Shown here piece after piece: positions 26,073 to 33,024 of a stretch of DNA of 64,000 bases. The stretch's first letter is position 1, and each line of letters begins with the position of its first letter. A program made the translations under genes and the position numbers. Source of the DNA: Ignavibacteriales bacterium UBA1304 (GTDB lineage Bacteria > Bacteroidota > Ignavibacteria > Ignavibacteriales > Ignavibacteriaceae). The DNA lies in assembly GCA_002307295.1 (NCBI GenBank), contig DBTY01000042.1:1-64000 (forward strand), written 5' to 3'. The notes beneath the pieces are model-generated. The model saw nothing but the letters and a program-made list of their open reading frames with translations. It had not been told where the DNA came from and ran no database searches.

Positions 26073-27964
26073 TTCGTTACCGTAAGGTTATTTATTAATT
26101 CAGCTATATCTAAAATCATCACTACTTTTCCATCGCCCATTATTGTAGAGCCTGCAATACCGTGTATATTGCCCAAATAATTTCCAAGCGATTTAATAAC
26201 AACTTCTTTTTGCCCGACTAGATCGTCGACCTTAATTCCATATTTCTTTTCGGCTATTCCAACAATTACTACATACTGCCAATCGTCGTCCCTTTTATTA
26301 TCGTTTTCAAAAGTTAAAACTTTATCAAGGCTCAATAATGGCAGGACAGAATCGCGCAACCGGATAACTTCAGTTTGGTTTACTGACCGAATTTCATTGT
26401 TGTCTACTCTTAACACTTCAATTACAGAGTTTAAAGGAATAACTACCGTTTCAGACTTTATTTTTACTATCATTCCCGGGATAATAGCTAACGTTAAAGG
26501 CAGCTTTATTATCATCTTCGTTCCCTTATCCACTGCCGATTCAATATTAATCATACCGCGCAGTTTGGTAACGTTTGTTTTTACAACATCCATTCCCACG
26601 CCGCGGCCGGATATATTTGTTACTGATTCTGCAGTTGAAAAACCAGGTAAGAAAATTAAATTAAGAGCTTCCGTACGCGATAGGTCTTTGGCTTTTTCTT
26701 TTGAAATTAACCCTTTACTTATCGCTTTCTCTTTTAGGAAATCCGGATTCATGCCTTTGCCGTCTTCTTCAACCGAAATAATAATATTATTGCCTTCATG
26801 CTCGGCCGAAAGGGTAATAGTACCAGTGGGATTTTTCCCTTTTTTAACTCTGTCTTCAGGAACTTCAACGCCGTGATCTACAGCATTCCTGATTAAATGC
26901 ACTAACGGATCGTTTATTTCTTCAATAAGAGTTTTGTCAAGCTCTGTTTCTTCGCCGTTAATAATAAGCTGTATATTCTTTTTTGTTTCTTTGGCAAGGT
27001 CTCTTACAAGTCTTGGATAGCGATTGAAAACCTTTCCTATTTTAACCATTCTTGTTTTCATTACAACAAGCTGCAATTCGCTTGTCATTAAATCAATCTG
27101 CTTGGCCGCATCAGATAAATCTCTTGCTATTTTCGAACCTTCGTATTCAAGACCGACTTCTGAATTAACCTGAGCAAGTCTGTTTCTTCCCAGCACAAGT
27201 TCAGATACGATATTCAAAAGCTCGTCAAGCCTTTCAACATCAACCCTGATACTGTTGTCTTCTTTTTTAACCGCAGTAACCGCGCTTTTGGACGCGTCTG
27301 GCTCTACTCTTTTAGGAGCGGCGGCAGGTTTAGGTTGTTCTGCCGGAGCCGGGGGAGGAGGAGTCTCAGTTTTAGCTTCTACTTTAACCGAAGCTTCTTC
27401 GGCTTTCTTTTCTTCTACCGGAGGTAATGGAGCTGCTTCTGCTTTTTGTTCTTCTGCCTGTGGAATGGCTTCCTGAACTACAGGCGCCGCCGGTTGTTCA
27501 ACCGGAGCCGCGGCTTCTGTTTGACCAGTTCCTCCAGATTCCAATGATGTTATTATTTCAGACAGTAATTTTAAAGTCTGTTCAATTTCAACATTTTCAT
27601 TTTTATTTGATTCTATGCATACCACAAGCTCTTTGATTTTATCAAATGAATTAAGGATGCCATCCATGATGGCAGTATTTAGTCTGGCTTCGCCTTTCCT
27701 TAATTTATTTAATATATCTTCGCACTTATGGGTGACAACCATTAGCCTTTCCAGACCAAGGAATCCAGAAGTACCTTTTATTGTATGAAAAGACCTGAAA
27801 ACGTCATTCAGCAATTCTGAATTATCAGGTGTCTTTTCAAGCTCTACAAGCTGAAAGTCCAGCTTCTCGAGTATTTCATAAGTCTCAACGATAAAACTAT
27901 CGAAGATCTCTTTCATGTCGGGGTCAACCAACATTGGGTTAGGTATGTTTTCTTCCATATTCAT
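26069..27964 (-). CDS. cheA: Chemotaxis histidine kinase CheA
   Basis: Kinase of the chemoreceptor array; passes phosphate to CheY and CheB. The Hpt (P1) domain spans about 15-135 with the phosphorylated H60 in SFHTIKGTSGFLG. Residues about 150-245 are a Pro/Ala/Glu/Lys-rich linker where the CheY/CheB-docking P2 domain normally sits; no P2 fold is evident. P3 begins at VERLDELLNIVSELVLGRNR. P4 shows the N box HLIRNAVDHGVE and G boxes EEDGKGMN and GRGVGMD. The last ~130 residues are the CheW-like P5 domain. Length is 631 residues. It begins directly after the cheZ-like stop and is coupled to cheB downstream. Confidence 0.96.
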   Translation of the reverse strand: MNMEENIPNPMLVDPDMKEIFDSFIVETYEILEKLDFQLVELEKTPDNSELLNDVFRSFHTIKGTSGFLGLERLMVVTHKCEDILNKLRKGEARLNTAIMDGILNSFDKIKELVVCIESNKNENVEIEQTLKLLSEIITSLESGGTGQTEAAAPVEQPAAPVVQEAIPQAEEQKAEAAPLPPVEEKKAEEASVKVEAKTETPPPPAPAEQPKPAAAPKRVEPDASKSAVTAVKKEDNSIRVDVERLDELLNIVSELVLGRNRLAQVNSEVGLEYEGSKIARDLSDAAKQIDLMTSELQLVVMKTRMVKIGKVFNRYPRLVRDLAKETKKNIQLIINGEETELDKTLIEEINDPLVHLIRNAVDHGVEVPEDRVKKGKNPTGTITLSAEHEGNNIIISVEEDGKGMNPDFLKEKAISKGLISKEKAKDLSRTEALNLIFLPGFSTAESVTNISGRGVGMDVVKTNVTKLRGMINIESAVDKGTKMIIKLPLTLAIIPGMIVKIKSETVVIPLNSVIEVLRVDNNEIRSVNQTEVIRLRDSVLPLLSLDKVLTFENDNKRDDDWQYVVIVGIAEKKYGIKVDDLVGQKEVVIKSLGNYLGNIHGIAGSTIMGDGKVVMILDIAELINNLTVTN

Positions 27965-28732
27965 TCATGAAAATAATTTATCGATTTCAGACTGTGAAGC
28001 CTGTTCATTTTCTTTGTTAATTATGTCGTCCACTTGTTCCTGTCTTTCGGCAGATTTATCGTACGAAGCATTAGGGTCAAAAGTCGCATCATCTGGGACT
28101 TCAATTCCAGTAGAATCGTATTCCTGAAGATCAGTATCGTCAATATCTATAATTAGCGACGATAACCTTACATGCACTGATTCAATAAGGTGATTTACAG
28201 CGGCAAGCTGCTGAGAAGTAATATCCTGAACCTGAAGAGACAAAGTAATATTGTAAGCGTCGTCTCTTATTTTAGCGAATATAGTCAACAATTCGTCCAT
28301 ATTGCGGGTTGTAACATTCAGCTCCTCATATTTTTCAATCAGCTCTTTAGCTTTTGGCGAGTCGCCCAGCATAAGTTTAATTTCGTTAAAAACTTCGTCC
28401 CGTTTTTCGCTTTCTTCTTTATGAACTTTAAGAGCGCCTTCAAGTTTGGTAATATCGTTTGAAATAGAATCTACTATGTCAAGTATTTCAGTTGTAGCTA
28501 GCTCAGTTGCGCTAGTAACGTTGTTAATTTGATTTGAGGCCTTTGGTATTTTGCTGGTCGTATCAGATATTGAACTGTTAATGTTTTCCAGTAGAGGAAC
28601 AGTTTCGTGCATAAAATCAACCAGACTTTTTATTATAGGTATTAACTTTTGCCCATAAGTAAAAAGCATCTTCAGGTCGTTAAGTTTGTCGAACACCTGG
28701 GCCATATTGCTTATATTACTAAGTTTGCTCAT
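27965..28732 (-). CDS. cheZ: CheZ-like CheY phosphatase
   Basis: Probable phosphatase that dephosphorylates CheY. The 255-residue protein is nearly all helical. The CheZ active-site helix is visible as LSLQVQDITSQQLAAVN, where D170 and Q174 have the D-x3-Q spacing of enteric Asp143 and Gln147. The C-terminus carries two possible CheY-binding peptides: QEQVDDIINK (231-240), like the CheZ tail QDQVDDLLDSL, and SQSEIDKLFS (246-255), like the FliM N-terminus SQAEIDALL. A Thr/Ser-rich helical N-terminal region (about 45-100) is longer than in enteric CheZ. Placement between cheY and cheA fits. The overall similarity is modest, so the name is given with some caution. Confidence 0.8.
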   Translation of the reverse strand: MSKLSNISNMAQVFDKLNDLKMLFTYGQKLIPIIKSLVDFMHETVPLLENINSSISDTTSKIPKASNQINNVTSATELATTEILDIVDSISNDITKLEGALKVHKEESEKRDEVFNEIKLMLGDSPKAKELIEKYEELNVTTRNMDELLTIFAKIRDDAYNITLSLQVQDITSQQLAAVNHLIESVHVRLSSLIIDIDDTDLQEYDSTGIEVPDDATFDPNASYDKSAERQEQVDDIINKENEQASQSEIDKLFS

Positions 28733-28744
28733 TTAGTCACCAAT

Positions 28745-29122
28745 TTAAAGGTTTGATAAAATCTGGTCTATTTTTTCTTTTAGTATTTGCGGAGTAAAAG
28801 GTTTAACCACATAGTTATTAACCTTGGCCTGCAAAGCTTCAACTATATCTTCTTTAATACCGCGCGTAGTGACCATTAGAATAGGAAGCTTTACATAGCG
28901 TTCGTCGCCGCGTATAGCTTTCGTCATTTCTAACCCTGTCATTACAGGCATATTCCAATCTGTAATAATAAAGTTTATTTGGTCGTCGGAGGTTAGTTTT
29001 GTTAAAGCGTCTTTTCCGTCGGCGGCTTCAACAAAATTATCATATCCTAAATTTCGCAGAGAGTTTGCGACGATTCTTCTCATAGTAACAGAATCGTCCA
29101 CAACTAAAAATTTCAGCTCCAT
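28745..29122 (-). CDS. cheY: Chemotaxis response regulator CheY
   Basis: Single receiver domain, 125 residues, that carries phosphate from CheA to the flagellar switch. Acidic pair D9-D10, phosphoacceptor D55 (IITDWNMPVM), switch Thr85 (MVTTRG) and Lys in VVKPFTP are all present. The DWNMP signature and the MTGLEM segment are very close to enteric CheY, which makes it the better CheY candidate of the two adjacent receivers. It lies 12 nt before the cheZ-like gene. Confidence 0.93.
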   Translation of the reverse strand: MELKFLVVDDSVTMRRIVANSLRNLGYDNFVEAADGKDALTKLTSDDQINFIITDWNMPVMTGLEMTKAIRGDERYVKLPILMVTTRGIKEDIVEALQAKVNNYVVKPFTPQILKEKIDQILSNL

Positions 29123-29134
29123 AATTAATCCTTT

Positions 29135-29500
29135 TTAATTTAAATATTTTGCAACTTCATATTGGATTCTTTTTGGATCGAAAGGTTTTACAAGATACGA
29201 ATCAGCTCCGCAGCTTAAACCTTTTGCAATCTCTTCGCTTTTGCCAAGCGAAGAAAGAATAATAATAGGAATATCTTTCATTTCCTCGTTACTTCTAATT
29301 GTTTTTATCAATTCGTATCCATCAACGTTAGGCATATTTAAGTCGGTAATAATCAAATCAATTTTACCGAACGGCAACTTTTCCAAAGCTTCCATCCCAT
29401 CGCATACCTGAATAATTTCAAAACCTTCCATAGCCAGGGAAAAAGAAACAAATTTCCTAATAGTTGGCGAATCATCTGCAACTAAAATTACTTTTTTCAT
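29135..29500 (-). CDS. CheY-like single-domain response regulator
   Basis: A 121-residue receiver with D9-D10, phosphoacceptor D53 (IITDLNMPNVD), Ser in ILSSLG and Lys in LVKPFDP. It has no output domain. It lies between cheR and cheY with gaps of 8 and 12 nt. Two CheY-type receivers in one operon often work as motor ligand and phosphate sink, or on flagellum and another target such as the pilus genes of this region; nothing in the sequence decides which. Confidence 0.92.
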   Translation of the reverse strand: MKKVILVADDSPTIRKFVSFSLAMEGFEIIQVCDGMEALEKLPFGKIDLIITDLNMPNVDGYELIKTIRSNEEMKDIPIIILSSLGKSEEIAKGLSCGADSYLVKPFDPKRIQYEVAKYLN

Positions 29501-29508
29501 AGTACGGA

Positions 29509-30411
29509 TTACTCCTTTTTGTATCCGATAGTTTTTGGATAACTTATTAGTTTAAATGATTTCGAAACCCCATGCAGCGTCTCAGAATATCCAATAAAAA
29601 GATATCCCCCCTTGGAAAGCGAATTATACAAGTTCGAAATTACCTTTGTTTTTGAACTAAGATCAAAGTATATCAACACATTTGCGCAATAAATTACGTC
29701 AAAATTTATCATTGCTTTCATGCTTAAATCATCAAATAAATTCATCACCCTGAAAGATACCATTTTTTTCAGCTCAGAGTCAATCTCATAACCGTTGGGA
29801 GTTTGTTTAAAATATTTTTTAAGATAATAAGCCGGAGAATTTCTGATTGAATAATCTTTATATATTCCTTTTTTTGCCGTATCTACCATTGTTTGGTTTA
29901 TATCCGTTCCTACAATTTCAAATTCAAAAGAAGGGTACTTTGGCTTTATCAGATCTACAATGGACATTGCTACAGAATAGGCTTCTTCTCCTGAAGAAGA
30001 CGCCGCGCTCCAAATCCGCACTTTATTCCTTCCAAGTTTTATCTTGTCGGCAATTACTTCTGGCAACACCGAAGAAACTAACGCGTCAAGCTGCGGTTGA
30101 TTTCTGAAAAAGAAAGTTTCGTTTATTGTTATTACTTCAAATAAATATTTTTTTTCCGCTGCGCCATTTGCATTATATCTTATAAAATCGAGATACTGGT
30201 CAAAAGACTCTAAGTTTAAATACATTATTCTTTTTTGTAGTCGGCTTTCTAATAAATATTTCTTTGAGTCCTGAAAATATATTCCGCAAATATCATAAAT
30301 ATATTTTCTCCAGCTGCTAAATGATTTATCCGAAAATTCCAATTTGCCGCCAGGAGAGTTTTGACCGGTAGGCGGAGAAAAATTCTGCGGAAGAATTGTT
30401 TGTTGATTCAT
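29509..30411 (-). CDS. cheR: Chemotaxis protein methyltransferase CheR
   Basis: Transfers methyl groups from S-adenosylmethionine to receptor glutamates, opposing CheB. At 300 residues it has the full two-domain form. The helical N-terminal domain starts near SSWRKYIYDICGIYF after a Pro/Gly-rich leader of about 25 residues. SAM-binding motifs are RIWSAASSSGEEAYSVAM, EIVGTDINQTMV and VIYCANVLIYFD. The C-terminus has GGYLFIGYSETLHGVSK. It lies 4 nt after the HEAT-repeat gene. Confidence 0.95.
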   Translation of the reverse strand: MNQQTILPQNFSPPTGQNSPGGKLEFSDKSFSSWRKYIYDICGIYFQDSKKYLLESRLQKRIMYLNLESFDQYLDFIRYNANGAAEKKYLFEVITINETFFFRNQPQLDALVSSVLPEVIADKIKLGRNKVRIWSAASSSGEEAYSVAMSIVDLIKPKYPSFEFEIVGTDINQTMVDTAKKGIYKDYSIRNSPAYYLKKYFKQTPNGYEIDSELKKMVSFRVMNLFDDLSMKAMINFDVIYCANVLIYFDLSSKTKVISNLYNSLSKGGYLFIGYSETLHGVSKSFKLISYPKTIGYKKE

Positions 30412-30415
30412 GGCT

Positions 30416-31792
30416 TTATTCCGGTTTTGTTTGACTTATCTGAACGTTACGATCTGCAAGAATCGCCTTCGCTCTTTCATTTATCATTTCGTCTGGATCT
30501 TTGCTCATTGTAATAAGGGCTTCGTTTGACTGCTTGTTGTTTACGCCTTCTAATAATTCAATTAAGCGCAACCTGTTCCATAAATTATTATCCTCCATCA
30601 TTGTCCCTACAAACACTAAAGCGGTATCAAGACTGACTGCAAAGAGAAGTTCCATTGCAGACTTTCTTACTTCTTCGTCGGCATTTTCCATACATCTGGT
30701 AAATGAGTCGCAAAGATTTCGTCTATCCAAATCTGAAAGCGTCTGAAGCTCTGTATCATCAATTTCAAGAGCTTCTTTTAATAGCCATAAAAGATTAACA
30801 ATATTGTTTGGATTTTCATTTAATATATAATGGATTTTTGAAAACAACAGTTTTGAGTTTTCAAAAAACTTAGGTTTTAAATTTTCGTCTAATTCCGGAT
30901 CTTCGCCGTAAATTTTTAAGCATGCTAACAGAATATCTTTATCTTCAAATGCTGTAATAAGATAAGCGGCGTCTCTCCTGTATACTTGTTCCGTTTGGTC
31001 AAGCGTAGCCATAATTGCATTTTTCATCCTTTCATCAAACGGAATATCAAAATTAAATTTCTCTTTTAACGATCTGATAGAACTTATCAGCGGCCATACT
31101 AAAGCTCCAGTAGTCTGTAGCAATTCGCTCAATAAGAAGAAAAACACTTCTTCATCGCCAACAATACCAAGGCTTTCAATTATCGAAAACTTGGTAAGTT
31201 CATCTTCGTTTTTAAACTTTGAGATAATAAAATCAAGAGCCTTACGCGAACCAATTTTGCCGATAGCCTCAATAATTGTAGGTTTGAATAATTCATTTTT
31301 ATCATACCAGCTTATCAGATCGTCTAACGCTTCTTCAGCTTTAATGTTTCCAAGCCCTTCAATACAAGCCAGGATTACATTTTCATTCTTGTTTATACGT
31401 AAAACTTCAAGAATTTCCGAAACCGCATTTTTATCGCCAATAAGTCCCAGCACATCGATAATAAACTTTTTATCGTCATCGTCTCCTTTGTTCAAATAAG
31501 CCAATAGGGAGGAAGTAGCTCTTTCCCCCATTTTTATCAAAACTTCTCCAGCCAGGTTCCTAACTGATAAATCAGGAGAAGACACGTACGGAACAATTAG
31601 TTCCGGTATGCGGCTTTTTGTGCTGCTTAAAAGAACCAGCGTGACGGAGTTTCTTACTCCTTTATCTGGATCGGTAATCATCTGGCATATTTGCTCTTCA
31701 ACTTCTTCATTCATCTCGTTTGAGAGGAAATATTCAACCGCTTCTTGCCTGATAATTGGGTCTTCTGATTTTAGTAATTCAAGCTCTTTCAT
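30416..31792 (-). CDS. HEAT-repeat protein in the chemotaxis operon
   Basis: A 458-residue protein made of about ten HEAT/PBS-lyase-like helical repeats (for example SEDPIIRQEAVEYFL, DPDKGVRNSVTLVLLSS, SPDLSVRNLAGEVLIKMG). It has no signal peptide, no membrane segment and no catalytic motif. HEAT solenoids serve as protein-binding scaffolds. Its gene begins the tightly packed block ending in cheB, 4 nt before cheR, so it may scaffold or modulate the methylation or receiver proteins. That role is inference from position. No clear ribosome-binding site was seen. Confidence 0.85.
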   Translation of the reverse strand: MKELELLKSEDPIIRQEAVEYFLSNEMNEEVEEQICQMITDPDKGVRNSVTLVLLSSTKSRIPELIVPYVSSPDLSVRNLAGEVLIKMGERATSSLLAYLNKGDDDDKKFIIDVLGLIGDKNAVSEILEVLRINKNENVILACIEGLGNIKAEEALDDLISWYDKNELFKPTIIEAIGKIGSRKALDFIISKFKNEDELTKFSIIESLGIVGDEEVFFFLLSELLQTTGALVWPLISSIRSLKEKFNFDIPFDERMKNAIMATLDQTEQVYRRDAAYLITAFEDKDILLACLKIYGEDPELDENLKPKFFENSKLLFSKIHYILNENPNNIVNLLWLLKEALEIDDTELQTLSDLDRRNLCDSFTRCMENADEEVRKSAMELLFAVSLDTALVFVGTMMEDNNLWNRLRLIELLEGVNNKQSNEALITMSKDPDEMINERAKAILADRNVQISQTKPE

Positions 31793-31948
31793 TTTATTTA
31801 CTTTTTTTTGGTAAAAAAAAATTATTTATTCGTCTATTCATTTAGCAATTATAATGCCGATAACAATTCGGTCTAAATCCGACTTTTTTTATAAAATGAA
31901 CATACGGGCTGAATAATATTAGCCATCTGGTTGAGGGGAGAATTTTTT

Positions 31949-31967
31949 GCCTGATTTATTATCAGGC
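31949..31967 (-). other. Intercistronic hairpin after the hemerythrin gene
   Basis: GCCTGAT and ATCAGGC form a perfect 7-bp stem with a five-base loop, starting 8 nt after the hemerythrin stop. On the minus strand an A tract, not a T tract, follows. It is therefore not a normal terminator and may stabilise the 3' end or guide RNA processing. Confidence 0.45.
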
Positions 31968-31974
31968 AGCCCTA

Positions 31975-32382
31975 TTAGCGGATACCCTTTTCATTGAAAA
32001 AATGCGTATACTTTTTATCGCTTATTGCAATATGGTTTACCAGCCAGTCCTTTAGAAAATCCATCACATCAATGCTTATTGACGTTCGTCCGTCATGATA
32101 CTCTTTTTGAAATTCAAGTACCTGTTTAGTCAATGCGTCATGTTCTCTACGATGCGCAGGACTTTCTGGATAGCTGTATTGCAAAAACAACTTTTCCTCA
32201 TTTTCAAAATGAGTCTTTGTATATTCCACCAACTCTGATAAGATATCGGAAAGCGCTTGCCTTCCAACGCCGGCCCTCATGGCGTCATGTAACTTATTTA
32301 TTAGATCAATCAAAACTTTATGCTGCCCGTCGAACTCGGTCACCCCCACGCTAAACTCTTCTTTCCACTCGAGAAGGCTCAT
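31975..32382 (-). CDS. Bacteriohemerythrin
   Basis: A 135-residue four-helix protein that binds oxygen reversibly at a non-haem di-iron site. All seven expected ligands are present: H21 (DGQHK), H58 and E62 (HFENEE), H77 and H81 (HRREHD), H117 and D122 (NHIAISD). The N-terminal WKEEFSVGVTEFD is typical. It has no fused signalling domain. It sits 46 nt after cheW and upstream of the HEAT/cheR block, so oxygen binding may be tied to aerotaxis, or it may serve oxygen storage for the motile cell; neither is shown by sequence. Confidence 0.95.
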   Translation of the reverse strand: MSLLEWKEEFSVGVTEFDGQHKVLIDLINKLHDAMRAGVGRQALSDILSELVEYTKTHFENEEKLFLQYSYPESPAHRREHDALTKQVLEFQKEYHDGRTSISIDVMDFLKDWLVNHIAISDKKYTHFFNEKGIR

Positions 32383-32428
32383 ACTGTAATCCTTAATTTT
32401 TAGCTTATGGTTATTATATAGTTAAATG

Positions 32429-32914
32429 CTAACTTGGCGTTGAGTCCAACAGTTTCTTGTCGTCTGTCGAAAGTACTTTATCCAGATCCAATAAAATCAG
32501 GAGTCTGTCTTCCAATTTTCCAACAGCAGTTATATAACTAGAATCCACGCCGCTTGCCAAAACAGGAGGCGGCTCTGTAATATTTCTTGGTATTCTTAGA
32601 ACTTCGCTAACCGCATCCACAACAAAACCTACGGTTCTTCCTTCAAGTTCAACAACAATGATCCTGGTGTCTTTGCCGTGTTCCTTTCTATCTAAGCCTA
32701 ATCTGGTTCGCAGATCAATAATAGGAATCACCTTCCCTCTTAGATTTATAACGCCGTCTACATAGTAAGGAGAATTTGGTACGTTCGTTACAGAAAGGAG
32801 TCTAATAATTTCCTGTACCTTTAGGATATCTATTCCAAATTCTTCCTGCCCGATATTGAAACTTACAAGTTGCAAAAGATCGTTTGCAGCGTCTTGCTTT
32901 GCCGTCTCAGCCAT
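32429..32914 (-). CDS. cheW: Chemotaxis coupling protein CheW
   Basis: Adaptor linking chemoreceptors to CheA in the array. The 161-residue protein has one CheW domain with LVSFNIGQEEFGIDILKVQE, SPYYVDGVINLRGKVIPIID and VVDAVSEVLRIP. No extra domain. The start has a good AAGGAG site. It follows the receptor gene after a 110-bp spacer containing a long perfect inverted repeat. Confidence 0.95.
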   Translation of the reverse strand: MAETAKQDAANDLLQLVSFNIGQEEFGIDILKVQEIIRLLSVTNVPNSPYYVDGVINLRGKVIPIIDLRTRLGLDRKEHGKDTRIIVVELEGRTVGFVVDAVSEVLRIPRNITEPPPVLASGVDSSYITAVGKLEDRLLILLDLDKVLSTDDKKLLDSTPS

Positions 32915-32936
32915 ATTATCGCTCCTTTTTTTAATT

Positions 32937-32970
32937 ATTGAAGTAATTCTTTTTCAAGAATTACTTCAAT
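32937..32970. repeat. Perfect 15-bp inverted repeat between receptor gene and cheW
   Basis: ATTGAAGTAATTCTT and its exact complement enclose a four-base loop (TTTC on the plus strand). Read on the plus strand it is followed by TTAATTTTTT and so looks like a terminator pointing away from the operon. On the minus strand an A-rich tract follows. It starts about 55 nt after the receptor stop and ends about 22 nt before the cheW ATG. Confidence 0.75.
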
Positions 32971-33024
32971 TTAATTTTTTAGAACTAAATTAACAAACTA
33001 ATCTTCTTAATATTTAACCGCTTA

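Noticed and set aside
31865..31891. Sigma-28-like box upstream of the HEAT-repeat gene
   Set aside because: TAAA and a 15-nt spacing are present, but the -10 side (ACCGAATT) keeps only CCGA, too weak in AT-rich DNA.
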